A DNA stretch of 64,000 bases from Nocardia uniformis NBRC 13702 (GTDB lineage Bacteria; Actinomycetota; Actinomycetes; Mycobacteriales; Mycobacteriaceae), in assembly GCF_001613345.1 (NCBI RefSeq), contig NZ_BDCE01000090.1:1-64000 (forward strand), given 5' to 3'. The notes beneath the pieces were generated by a model. The model ran no database searches, had not been told where the DNA came from, and saw nothing but the letters and a program-made list of their open reading frames with translations. The translations under genes were made by a program, and so were the position numbers. This document shows positions 54,535-63,328 of this stretch, one piece after another. Within the stretch, counting starts at the first letter, position 1; the number at the start of each line of letters is the position of its first letter.

Positions 54535-55872
54535 ATGAAGAAGATCGGCACGAGTGCACACATCGGCGACAGTGGCATCGCCCTCATCCACCAAATGACC
54601 AACAAGATGGGGTACGTGTGGCACGAACGTGCCGGCGCACTCGATGCCGGTATCGACGGAGAGATTGAACTACGAGATCCGTCCACCGGCGAAGTCTCCA
54701 ACAGGGTGCTGTTCGTGCAGAGCAAAGCCAGTGACCGACTATTCCCTGGAGAGACGGACCGCGGGTTCCACTATCTGTGTAAGCGTGCCGACGTTGACTA
54801 CTGGATGAGCGCAGACAATCCAGTCCTGCTGGTCTGCTCCCATCCCCAGACCGGCGAGGCATGGTGGGTGCACGTTCAACCCTGGTTCGCCGACCCCGGG
54901 CATCGTGCCTCTGGCCGAGTCGACTTCGATAAGAGCACTCAACGCCTCGACGAGGGTGCAGCACAACGGCTGCTCAATCTCGCGGACCCGCATGGACGCG
55001 CACATGTCGCGGTAGCCGAGCACCGCAACGAGGACCTCACCTCAAATCTTCTGCCAGTCGCCATCCCAGCTCTTCTTTACAGTGCCCCGACCGAGTACAC
55101 CGACCCTCGCCAGGTGATCGCTCGGCAACGCGAACGCGCGGATGAGGATGTGCGGCACGACTACATCCTGAGACGCGGACATGTCTACAGCTGGCTGCCT
55201 CCGGAGGAGAGCGCGCTCCGCCGCATCACAAACGGTCCTACCGATGTGGTGGAAACTGCGGAATGGAGCGACGACCCGACCAGGCAGCGCTGGCTAGTGC
55301 AGCTACTCAACTACGCATTGCAACGTGATGTGAGCATTGACTGCGCCTGGCACGGAGGTCGCAAAGTTGTCTTCTTCCGTCCCACTCCGGACCTGAAGCC
55401 TCGTAATATCCGCGGCGCCAGTGGACGGCAAAGGGAAGTCTTCAAGCCGAAATTCAAGAAGAAGACACCTGGCGAAATCAGTTACTGCAAACACGCGGCG
55501 CTTCAATGGCAGTTCCTGCGGCTCGAGGACGAGTGGTTCTGTGCACTGACGCCGACCTACCACTACACACGCGACGGGCATCGTGACTCGCTATTCCTGT
55601 CGGACTATCTGACAGGTATCAAACGTCTCGACCGAAACTTGGCCGTTCTCGGCCACGCCCGGATGTGGGCCACCTACCTACACGGGGAAGAAGGCGTGTT
55701 CGAGCCCAGAGAAACGATCTTGACCTACGGCAAGTTAGTGAACTTCACGGCCAACCGCGCAATCGACGATGCTGACTGGCTATCCGACCCACGGAAGAAC
55801 GACACCGACACCGACTCAGAGTTCGACCCCCTAACCACCGATGAACTGGCCCTCTTCGAGGTGGAGCTGTGA
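54535..55872 (+). CDS. DREN (DUF4365)-APAZ effector nuclease of a short Argonaute system
   Basis: 445 residues. The N-terminal ~170 residues are a DUF4365/Mrr-like PD-(D/E)XK nuclease: GIDGEIEL with Asp41 and VLFVQSKASD with Gln62-x-Lys64. The C-terminal part (about 190-445) is an APAZ domain, seen in VFFRPTPDLKPRN, WQFLRLEDEWFCALTPTYHYTRDG and LDRNLAVLGHARMWATYL. GGAGGGG sits 4-8 bases before the ATG at 54535. The next gene, a short pAgo, starts in a GTGA overlap. In known SPARDA systems this subunit degrades DNA and/or RNA when the pAgo partner finds invader-derived target, giving abortive immunity. Confidence 0.88.
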   Translation: MKKIGTSAHIGDSGIALIHQMTNKMGYVWHERAGALDAGIDGEIELRDPSTGEVSNRVLFVQSKASDRLFPGETDRGFHYLCKRADVDYWMSADNPVLLVCSHPQTGEAWWVHVQPWFADPGHRASGRVDFDKSTQRLDEGAAQRLLNLADPHGRAHVAVAEHRNEDLTSNLLPVAIPALLYSAPTEYTDPRQVIARQRERADEDVRHDYILRRGHVYSWLPPEESALRRITNGPTDVVETAEWSDDPTRQRWLVQLLNYALQRDVSIDCAWHGGRKVVFFRPTPDLKPRNIRGASGRQREVFKPKFKKKTPGEISYCKHAALQWQFLRLEDEWFCALTPTYHYTRDGHRDSLFLSDYLTGIKRLDRNLAVLGHARMWATYLHGEEGVFEPRETILTYGKLVNFTANRAIDDADWLSDPRKNDTDTDSEFDPLTTDELALFEVEL

Positions 55873-57296
55873 AACTGACTGTCCTGGACGAGCCCTCACT
55901 CGAGTTTGGCGGCGGTGCACCACATATCGATCCGCGTCACGGCATCACCGACTATGGCCCCGCCGACGCCACCAACACCGCCGTGCGCGCCATCCGGGTC
56001 GGCATCATTGGTACCCCCGCTTCGATTCATGGCCTGCGATGCTGGCTCGATACCTGTCGTCAACCGATAGCCGCCAAAAGCAGCCGACTCGGTCGCCTGT
56101 TCGTACCGTTCCCCGGATTCGATACGAGCGCTGGCTTCCGCTCGACCCTGGTATGGGACACACGCCTGGAACGTCCGATCCGCGACCGCGACCTACAACA
56201 GCTAGCCGACCTGACGCCCCAGGACGCGGTCCAAGCCGCCGTCGAAATGTACGCCTCCGAACTCGATGTTCTCGACGAAGAGCCCGGTTGCGACGTCGTG
56301 CTGATTGCCCGGCCGGAACACCTCCCCGAACGACCAGCACTCCAAGTCGACCCAGAAGCGCCCTGGAAGAAGGCCCCGCCCACTGAGCCTGTTGAGGACT
56401 TCCGAGCCTTGCTGAAGGCCAGAGCTATGCGCTACAGCCGCCCCATACAGATCATCCGCCGTAGCACCTGGGATCCGAATTTCACACCGCCCGGAGATAA
56501 GCCCCGCCTCCAGGACGAAGCCACACGCGCGTGGAACCTGCATACCGCCTTGTACTACAAAGCGGGAGGAGTGCCATGGCGTTTGCCACGGCAGTCGACC
56601 GATTTGGACAGCTGCTATGTGGGAGTCACCTTCTACCGCAGCGGCGACAGCGCCACGTTGGAGACCAGCGTCGCCCAGGTGTTCAACCAGCGCGGTGACG
56701 GAGTCATAGTTCGCGGTGCAGCAGCCAAGGTCTCTCACCACGATCGCCAACCCCATCTCTCCCAAGCCGATGCCCACGCCTTGCTCAAAGACGCACTCAG
56801 CCGGTATCGCAAGGAACACCGGCACCTGCCCGCGCGCGTCGTCCTACACAAGACCTCGTCGTACACATCAGAGGAGACGGACGGATTCCGCACCGCAGCC
56901 GACGGCGCGGACATCGATGCCATCGAACTGCTCTGGTTCCCCGCTCAGGAGCCCGTGCGGATGTTCCGGTCTGCCGAACACCCGCCATTACGCGGCACAC
57001 TACTAAGCCTCGGCGCACGCCAGCACGTCCTGTACACCCGAGGGAGCGTGCCCTTCTACGGCACCTACCCCGGCATGTATATCCCCACACCACTGCCGTT
57101 CCGAATGGTCGAAACCGAATCCAGCCCAGAACAACTCGCCGAGGAACTGCTCGCGCTGACCAAGATGAACTGGAACCAGACTCAGCTCGATGGACGACTA
57201 CCCATCACGCTTCGAACTGCAGACAGGGTCGGGCAGATCCTCCGCCACTTGAGTCCACAGGACCGGCCGCAGGGCCGATATGCCTTCTACATGTAG
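55869..57296 (+). CDS. short prokaryotic Argonaute (MID-PIWI, catalytically inactive)
   Basis: 475 residues. The N-terminus LEFGGGAPHIDPRHGITDYGP is the conserved start of MID-containing short pAgos; the PIWI part has AWNLHTALYYKAGGVPWRL (221-239), VTFYRSGD, an ARVVLHKTSSYT strand, and the C-terminal TKMNWNQTQLDGRLPITLR segment. There is no PAZ domain. At the position of the first catalytic Asp the sequence is VGVTF (Thr254), so the DEDX site is broken, as is usual for short pAgos. It should use guide nucleic acid to detect targets and activate the DREN-APAZ partner. Confidence 0.9.
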   Translation: MKLTVLDEPSLEFGGGAPHIDPRHGITDYGPADATNTAVRAIRVGIIGTPASIHGLRCWLDTCRQPIAAKSSRLGRLFVPFPGFDTSAGFRSTLVWDTRLERPIRDRDLQQLADLTPQDAVQAAVEMYASELDVLDEEPGCDVVLIARPEHLPERPALQVDPEAPWKKAPPTEPVEDFRALLKARAMRYSRPIQIIRRSTWDPNFTPPGDKPRLQDEATRAWNLHTALYYKAGGVPWRLPRQSTDLDSCYVGVTFYRSGDSATLETSVAQVFNQRGDGVIVRGAAAKVSHHDRQPHLSQADAHALLKDALSRYRKEHRHLPARVVLHKTSSYTSEETDGFRTAADGADIDAIELLWFPAQEPVRMFRSAEHPPLRGTLLSLGARQHVLYTRGSVPFYGTYPGMYIPTPLPFRMVETESSPEQLAEELLALTKMNWNQTQLDGRLPITLRTADRVGQILRHLSPQDRPQGRYAFYM

Positions 57297-57320
57297 AGCG
57301 GCACTCTCAAACCCCTTTGA

Positions 57321-57620
57321 CGACAGCGCTACCTCCACCTCCACCGGATCACCGAAACCGACCACGCCTACGAGGGGTTCGCCAGGGAGTTCCTGCGGGG
57401 CTACAGCAGCGTTCGAGACCTGCCAGACAACTTCTCAGAACTGCTCGAGCCGTACCTGGTACTGCGCGATATACAGGTCCTCAACTTCGTCGCCTCCAGC
57501 TTGACCGTCAACGACGCTGTCGCGAGATGGGGACCAGGACGAATCGCCGGAATCTTGGCCAACATGAACGACTACCTTCTGGCTGGTCGCCGGTATCCAG
57601 GCAGCCGCGTGGTTGAGTGA
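57321..57620 (+). pseudogene. phosphotransferase-like C-terminal fragment
   Basis: The frame after the stop at 57318 reads RITETDHAYEGFAREFLRGY, LLEPYLVLRDIQVLNF, and ends at RRYPGSRVVE. This helix pattern is like the end of APH/choline-kinase-type phosphotransferases. No start codon or catalytic HxD..D portion is present. The remaining bases to 57824 show no gene. Confidence 0.45.
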
Positions 57621-57824
57621 GTCGAGGAGTGTCAGGTGTCCCGGTAACGTCGCTGAGCTGACCGACAAAGCAATTGCGTTGCGGGAGGCAAGTGTTCGGC
57701 ACGCCGAGGGGTTGGTTAACTAGCTGATCCCGGAGAATCCGGGATGGTGGAGGCAATCCCAAGGGCAGTCTGTCGACGCCGAATTGGTCATCACGCCGAA
57801 TATCGTGTGTGGGAGATGATTCGG

Positions 57825-58637
57825 ATGTGGGAAGAGTGCGTAGTGGGCGGGCAGGTCGAGTTGTTCGTCGCATATGCGGGGAGTGGTGATCTGCCCTGGT
57901 TACTCGTCATCCACGGTGGACCCGACTGGGACCACAGTTACCTTCGTGAACCACTGGCGAAAATGATTGGCACACATCGCCTATTGCTTCCGGACCTGCG
58001 CGGTTGTGGCCGTTCCGCACGTGGCCTGCCGCTCGTGAATTACCATCCGGATGCCGTCGTAGATGATCTCCTGACCATCCTCGACAGCTTCGACGGTGCT
58101 ACCGCAGACGTGCTGGGCTTCTCCTACGGTGGGCTGTTGGCACAACGCTTGGCCATCACCGCGCCACTGCGGATACGGAGGATGATCATCGCCTCCAGCA
58201 GCGTCCTTCCCGTTCCCGCCGATTCGTACCAGAACTGGCCGGAGCGGGCCTTGGCGTGCGCACCCGAACGCGAAGTATGGGCGAGCCCGAGCGCGCCCGA
58301 GGCCGAACGAACGCGCGCGGCGGCCTTCGCTGGTGCGCGCGCCAACATCTGGAGATCAGAAGCCCTGCCCGAATACCGCAGACGCGTAGGGGCAGTGCGT
58401 TTTTCCGCCGACTGGGACCGTGCGCGACGTGCGGGAGCGCTGCCCTCGGCGCGGATCGATAACCCCCTTCGTCGCCTGTCGGAGACAGGGATACCGACTC
58501 TCCTACTACACGGCCGCTACGACATGGCCTTCCCTGCGACGTTGGCGGAGCAGACAGCCGGCCTGCTCCCGAATGCGGAAGCGGTTGTCCTCGACAATGC
58601 AGGTCATATGGCACACATAGACCAACCCGACCGCTGA
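57825..58637 (+). CDS. alpha/beta hydrolase (proline iminopeptidase-like) with in-frame stop near the end
   Basis: 270 residues. HGGPDWDHSYLR, the nucleophile in GFSYGGLLAQ, Asp in GRYDMAFP and His in NAGHMAH are all present, so the catalytic triad is intact. GGGAG is 9 bases before the ATG at 57825. The frame stops with TGA (58635-58637) after DQPDR, but the next codons in the same frame read LMAVQGFLV and then a second TGA (58665-58667), which is the usual end of this family. The stop thus removes only the last helix. Confidence 0.75.
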   Translation: MWEECVVGGQVELFVAYAGSGDLPWLLVIHGGPDWDHSYLREPLAKMIGTHRLLLPDLRGCGRSARGLPLVNYHPDAVVDDLLTILDSFDGATADVLGFSYGGLLAQRLAITAPLRIRRMIIASSSVLPVPADSYQNWPERALACAPEREVWASPSAPEAERTRAAAFAGARANIWRSEALPEYRRRVGAVRFSADWDRARRAGALPSARIDNPLRRLSETGIPTLLLHGRYDMAFPATLAEQTAGLLPNAEAVVLDNAGHMAHIDQPDR

Positions 58638-58667
58638 CTGATGGCAGTGCAAGGGTTTCTGGTCTGA

Positions 58668-59408
58668 GCCGAGTGAACACCCGCTGTTGCCGCCATCTGC
58701 GCTGACCGAACCGGCCAACACGCATGTCATGCGGGCTGCGGCCCCAACACACCATTTTCCGGCATTGCCCGCTGAGGAAGAACGGGGTGGCTACATCGGC
58801 GAATCCGGACGACGTTGATCGGTGAATCCTGACGTCACCCCCGACCGGCGGGATGTCGTATCGGTGGAATCTGACGTCAGGGGTTCAGCTTGACATCCGA
58901 ATCTGGCCGGTTCGGTCAGCGCGACATGTGCCATTACCGGACGTAGCCAGCAGGCTTCGGCTCGGGGAACCTCTCAGCGCTTCGCTTGTCGAGGCAAACC
59001 AGATCGCTCCCGGAACCATGTCTCCGGGAGCGCTCTACGGACGGGTTGAACGGCACTGACGAGATGACCGCTTACTGTCCCTGCGCTTCGACTGATGCCT
59101 CGACACGGCGATTGGTGTTGATGGCATTCATGTTGTGGTTGATAGTCGACGACTGCGTTGCCGTCGGCGTCGAGAAGCTGAATATTCGCCGGGAATGCAG
59201 TCACCGCACGTGGCGCAGGATATGACCTTGAATGTCGTTGTCTTCCAACTGAATGTGAACGACAGCGACCTCATCACCGCGGCGTCGTAGATGTTCCAGC
59301 TGTATCGCCCCGAAGGGCTTGGCCACGTCTTCACAGCCCACCGGCAACAACGCTCGTGGTGGAACGACCGAGCTCAGCCAGCACCGGCCGCGAGACGAGG
59401 GGCTCCGT
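58668..59408. other. gene-poor interval with IS21-like repeats and decayed coding remnants
   Basis: Near-repeats of a CGGTGAATCCTGACGTCA-like unit occur around 58796, 58820 and 58859, resembling the multiple terminal repeats of IS21 elements. On the minus strand between 59130 and 59330, pieces such as YSWNIYDA, VHIQLEDNDIQGHILRH and IQLLDADGNAVVDYQP lie in different frames, suggesting one gene broken by frameshifts. I can name no family. Confidence 0.35.
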
Positions 59409-59750
59409 TCAGCAAGGAACAGTACCGTCCTGGTGTTCGGCTTCCAGGAGTGCGAGCAGTCCGGGAAACCTGCTCTCGACGTCCGTGCGTCGTAGGCGGA
59501 TGCCCTTGCGGTTGCCGTAGTCGATCTCGTCGATGAGGCCTGCTTCGCGCAGGACTCGGAAGTGGTGGGTCTGGGTCTGCTTCGAGATCGGGAGATCGAA
59601 CGAGTTACAGCCTCGCTCGCTGTCGGTGCGGTCGGCGGCCAACTTCGTCATCACCGAACGCCGGTGCTCGTCAGCGAGAGCGCGAAGCACCACGCCCAGC
59701 TCTAGCGCGTCGACCTCTGGACCGACCAGGTTCGTTCCGGCCACGAACAC
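59409..59750 (-). CDS. ArsR-type winged-helix regulator
   Basis: 113 residues. VVLRALADEHRRSVMTKLA is the usual ArsR N-terminal helix and PISKQTQTHHFRVLREAGLI the recognition helix with DYGNRKGIRL as the wing. No metal-binding Cys pair of the ArsR/SmtB type is evident, so it probably senses another ligand or acts through DNA only. The start is a GTG at 59750 or 59744. It is divergent from a flavin monooxygenase and shares operators with it. Confidence 0.85.
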   Translation of the reverse strand: MFVAGTNLVGPEVDALELGVVLRALADEHRRSVMTKLAADRTDSERGCNSFDLPISKQTQTHHFRVLREAGLIDEIDYGNRKGIRLRRTDVESRFPGLLALLEAEHQDGTVPC

Positions 59751-59757
59751 CCCTTTC

Positions 59758-59819
59758 AGGTACGTCTTGCATCGTACCTCAGGGACGTGCTCTACTCGAG
59801 TACGAAATCAATCGTACCT
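59758..59819. promoter_or_regulatory. two ArsR-type operators in the divergent promoter
   Basis: Operator 1 (59758-59779) is AGGTACG and CGTACCT with an 8-base spacer, perfectly palindromic. Operator 2 (59798-59819) is GAGTACG and CGTACCT with the same spacer. Their centres are 40 bases apart, close to four helical turns. Confidence 0.7.
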
Positions 59820-59863
59820 ACACGGCCGGAAATGTGGCCGCCGACGCTCCGAGAGGTGTTGTC

Positions 59864-61039
59864 ATGAAGAAGCCCGAGGTGCTGATAGTCGGTGCCGGAA
59901 TCGCCGGGCCCGCGCTCGCGTACTGGCTCGCCCGGAACGGATACCGGCCGACTGTCGTCGAGCATGCCCGGCAGCTGCGCTCCGGTGGCAGCGCGATCGT
60001 CGTGAAGGGGCCCGCGATACCGGTCGCCGAGCGTATGGGCATCCTTCCGCAGCTGCGCGAGCTCGCCACCCGCAATCGGTCGCTGACCCTGCTCGACCCG
60101 GCCGGCAAACGAGTCCTGCGACTTCCCGCCTCCTCGGGAGGGTCGCCGACGGTCGAGGTGACCCGGGCCGACCTGTCCGAGGTACTCCACCGGTCGGCGC
60201 GGGGCGATGCTGAGTTCGTGTTCGACGACACGGTCACCGCACTCGATCAGGACGAAGGCGGGGTCGACGTCACCTTTCGACGGTCCCCGCCACGGCGTTT
60301 CGACTTGGTGGTCGGTACCGATGGGATGCACTCCACCATACGGCGTCTGGTGTTCGGGCCCGAGCGGCAGTTCGTGAGCGACCTGGGTCTATACGGCGCG
60401 ACCGTCCCGCTGGAACCCGACGCCATCGACGACCCGAGCGAGCTGACGATGCTGACCGTGCCGAACCGGATGCTGGTCGTCCACCCCTCGCGCACCACGC
60501 CGCTCGCGATCTTCACCTTCCGGGCCGCACCGCTGGCGGCCCACGACCGCAAAAACATCGCTCTCCACAAGCAAACCGTGGCCGACACGTACGCCGACGT
60601 GCGGTGGCGGGCGCCGGAACTCGTGGCGGCGTACCTCGACCACCCAGCCCCGTTCTTCGACCCCCTGACGACCGTCCGGATGCCCTCGTGGTCCCGCGGA
60701 CGGGTCGTACTACTCGGGGACGCGGCGGCGGCCACAGCCCTGCTGGGCGACGGGTCCAGCATGGCGATGGCAGGAGCGTATGCCCTCGCGGAAGAACTCG
60801 CCTCCCACCACGGCGATCACGCCCGCGCCTTCGCCACCTACGAGTCGCGGCTCCGCCGCGAAGTGCGACCGCGGCAGCGACGCGTCGGCGTGCTCTCCAG
60901 ACTCATGGTGCCCAGCACCCGACCAGGCCTCGTGGTACGCAACACGGTGGGCCGCGCGGTCGGTCGCACAAACCGGATCACCTCTCGCGAAACCGCAAAC
61001 GGGAAAGACCGTGTTGCAGCTGGAACCCATGACGGATGA
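59864..61039 (+). CDS. FAD-dependent monooxygenase (PHBH/TetX-like)
   Basis: 391 residues. VLIVGAGIAGPALAYWLARNGY (FAD, residues 6-27), the DG motif in VVGTDGMHSTIRRLVFG, and the second FAD motif GRVVLLGDAAAATALLGDGSSMAMAGA are intact. The chain fits soluble aromatic hydroxylases and TetX-like antibiotic-inactivating enzymes. GAGAGG is 7 bases before the ATG at 59864. Control by the divergent ArsR protein suggests induction by a xenobiotic or oxidised substrate. Confidence 0.9.
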   Translation: MKKPEVLIVGAGIAGPALAYWLARNGYRPTVVEHARQLRSGGSAIVVKGPAIPVAERMGILPQLRELATRNRSLTLLDPAGKRVLRLPASSGGSPTVEVTRADLSEVLHRSARGDAEFVFDDTVTALDQDEGGVDVTFRRSPPRRFDLVVGTDGMHSTIRRLVFGPERQFVSDLGLYGATVPLEPDAIDDPSELTMLTVPNRMLVVHPSRTTPLAIFTFRAAPLAAHDRKNIALHKQTVADTYADVRWRAPELVAAYLDHPAPFFDPLTTVRMPSWSRGRVVLLGDAAAATALLGDGSSMAMAGAYALAEELASHHGDHARAFATYESRLRREVRPRQRRVGVLSRLMVPSTRPGLVVRNTVGRAVGRTNRITSRETANGKDRVAAGTHDG

Positions 61040-61112
61040 CGGCGGCGCATCGCAACTGGTCGAGCGGCGCTACAACGTGCCAATGCATGTGTTTGCAGGC
61101 TCATCTGAGGAA

Positions 61113-61320
61113 CGCGGCGGGCGCGCAGGTTGGCTGCGTCCCGGCCGGCGTTTTCTTCGGCTGGCAGCACCCGCACTACTTCGGCGGGGTCCCAGCGTTG
61201 GGCCTTGGCGGTGGGGACCAGATCGGTCATAGCGTGCCGCAGGTGCGGCACCTTCACCCGGGCGCCGGTCGTGATCCCCAAATGCACGGTAACGCCGACG
61301 AGTTCGACGTGCTCGCTCAT
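61113..61320 (-). pseudogene. IS21-family IstB helper ATPase, N-terminal fragment
   Basis: About 69 codons from an ATG at 61320 read MSEHVELVGVTVHLGI, VKVPHLRHAMTDLVPTAKAQ and AEENAGRDAANLRARR, the N-terminal part of one IstB subgroup. The AAA+ core with Walker motifs is missing. It is directed toward the IS21-like repeats near 58.8 kb. Confidence 0.55.
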
Positions 61321-61431
61321 CGGCAGTTGAGTGCGTTCATCGGCCCCGGCGACAGTCCAATATTTCCTGCGACGCTCGACGGTATCCGTGCCACCAGGCT
61401 CTGGGGTGGCACCCTACGCAGCAGCTCCCCC

Positions 61432-61575
61432 GCAACGTCGTCGAATGCGCCTTCGACAAGGTCGAACGATGGCGATCCGTCGTCTATCGCGCCAGCTTCC
61501 TCATGAGCTGCGCCGCCGAATGGCTCGAGCAATGGGGAGACATGCCTAGCGCGGGTGTTGTGCCCGCCGGGTGAG
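61432..61575 (+). pseudogene. unidentified C-terminal coding fragment
   Basis: One frame reads LPRNVVECAFDKVERWRSVV and SFLMSCAAEWLEQWGDMP before a stop. The amphipathic pattern looks like real protein but I do not recognise it. It faces the TetR remnant. Confidence 0.25.
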
Positions 61576-61964
61576 GTTTTCGAGCGAATCGACGACGAGG
61601 TCCACGATGCGGTCTCGGGTGGTGTCCAGGCGCCCAGTGGTCCAGGCGGCCAGGAGCGCTATGGCCGCGCCGACGACCCCGGTGGCGAGCAGCGAAGGAT
61701 CAGCGGCAATGCCCTCGGGTGCGCCGGGGCCGCTCGACACCTGTTTGACCATGCCTTCCAGGGTGAGTTGAAGGGCCATGGCTTCCGCGCGCAGGACCGG
61801 TCGCTGGGACCGTCGACGAACAGTATTCGGACTATGCCCGGCCCGTCCGCCGCGAGATCGAGCGTGGCGGTCACGACGCTCCGGGTCAAGCGGGATGGAT
61901 CGGCATCGAGTTCGACTGCTGCCAGCATCGTGGCGGTGGCGCTCTGCAGTGCATGGTCGAACAC
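61546..61964 (-). pseudogene. TetR regulator remnant without HTH and with a frameshift
   Basis: One frame reads DHALQSATATMLAAVELDADP up to ILFVDGPSDR, then the sequence continues in another frame from MALQLTLEGMVKQVSSG to IVDLVVDSLENLTRRA. Together they are the ligand domain of a TetR protein, broken near 61775. The DNA-binding domain has been replaced by the monooxygenase fragment. Confidence 0.6.
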
Positions 61965-61984
61965 GGCCGCGAGCAGATCGTTGC

Positions 61985-62318
61985 GGGATGGCCGCAGCGA
62001 TCGAACTCCAGCGACTCGGCATCGACGACTTCGTGGTCCTCGAACGCCGCGACGATGTCGGAGGCACCTGGCGCGACAACACCTACCCCGGTGTGGCCGT
62101 GGATATTCCGTCGTTCACCTACTCCTCTCGCTTTGCCCAGAACCCGCACTGGTCGCGGATATTCGCCCCCGGGGCCGAACTGCAGAAGTACGCGCACGAC
62201 ATCGCCGACCGTCATCGGTTGCGCCGCCACCTGCGCCTCGGCACGGAGGTTCGTGCGGCCGAATTCGACGAATCCCACCATCTGCGGCGGCTCACACTGG
62301 CCGACGGCGACAGCGTGA
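61985..62318 (+). pseudogene. flavin monooxygenase internal fragment
   Basis: The frame reads GMAAAIELQRLGIDDFVVLE, GGTWRDNTYPGVAVDIPS, then FAQNPHWSRIFAPGAELQ, the N-terminal third of a Baeyer-Villiger-type enzyme. The first Gly-rich FAD motif is cut off and the match ends after LADGDSVT. It is similar to, but not a copy of, the three intact monooxygenases in this window. Confidence 0.75.
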
Positions 62319-62499
62319 CCGAAGCACTTTCAGCAACTACAGGACAAACACCCCCACTGGCCCGCAACCCACAACGAGCAGCAACTGCGACCACCATCCC
62401 GCCGCAGACGGAACCGGCACCCGGTATCGTGTGACGGCATGAACCCCTAACATGGGGCAAATTCGATCAGATCTTGTGACTGACGTAACGTGCCAGCAC

Positions 62500-63264
62500 A
62501 TGAGTGATGATCTGAAGGGCAAGGGCGCGCTGGTCAGTGGGGCGAGCCGGGGGATCGGGTTCGCGGTGGCGGCGGAGCTGCTGGGGCGTGGGGCCAATGT
62601 GCTGATCACGGCGCGGAAGCAGGGGCCATTGGAAGAGGCGGCCGAGCAGCTGCGCGGGCTGGGGCACCCGGGCAAGGTTGTCGCGGTGGCCGGAAACTCC
62701 GGGGATGCCGCGGCGCGGGCGGAGCAGGTCGCTACCGCTGTTGCCGAATTCGGATCGCTGGACATTCTGATCAACAACACGGGGATCAATCCGGTGTACG
62801 GGTCGCTGATGGAGGCCGACCTGGATGCTGTGCGGAAGATCTTCGACATCAATGTCGTTGCGGCGCTGGGGTACATCCAGGAGGCGTACAAGGCGTGGAT
62901 GAGTGAGAACGGTGGTGCGGTGGTGAATCTCGCCAGTGTGGCGGGGATTCGGTCCACGGGCGTGATCGCGGCTTACGGCGCGTCGAAGGCGGCGCTCATT
63001 CGCCTGACCGAGGAGTTGGCGTGGCAGCTCGGGCCGAATATTCGGGTGAACGCGGTCGCGCCGGGCGTGGTGAAGACCAAGTTCGCCGACGCGCTGTACT
63101 CGGCCGATGAAGAGGCTGCCGCGAACGTGTACCCGATGAAGCGGCTCGGGAAGCCGGAAGACGTTGCGGCACTGGTGGCCTTCCTGGTCTCCGACGGGGC
63201 TTCGTGGATTACCGGCGAGACGGTGCGCGTCGACGGCGGGCTGCTGTCCACCGGCGGTATCTGA
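62500..63264 (+). CDS. short-chain dehydrogenase/reductase
   Basis: 254 residues. SGASRGIGFAVAAEL, NNTGINPVYG, catalytic Ser in VVNLASVAGIRS, YGASKAALIRL and the C-terminal GETVRVDGG are those of classical FabG-like SDRs. I take the ATG at 62500 although no good ribosome site is seen; the frame is open 16 codons further. It stands alone and is followed by a strong hairpin. Confidence 0.92.
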   Translation: MSDDLKGKGALVSGASRGIGFAVAAELLGRGANVLITARKQGPLEEAAEQLRGLGHPGKVVAVAGNSGDAAARAEQVATAVAEFGSLDILINNTGINPVYGSLMEADLDAVRKIFDINVVAALGYIQEAYKAWMSENGGAVVNLASVAGIRSTGVIAAYGASKAALIRLTEELAWQLGPNIRVNAVAPGVVKTKFADALYSADEEAAANVYPMKRLGKPEDVAALVAFLVSDGASWITGETVRVDGGLLSTGGI

Positions 63265-63277
63265 ACGACGAGCACCC

Positions 63278-63311
63278 ACGCCCGCCACTTCGCGTTCGAA
63301 GCGGCGGGCGT
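63278..63311. terminator. bidirectional terminator between convergent genes
   Basis: A 9-base perfect stem ACGCCCGCC / GGCGGGCGT encloses a second stem CTTCG / CGAAG. It lies between the SDR stop and the end of the convergent oxidoreductase gene. Confidence 0.75.
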
Positions 63312-63328
63312 TGCCGTCTCCGCGGTCG

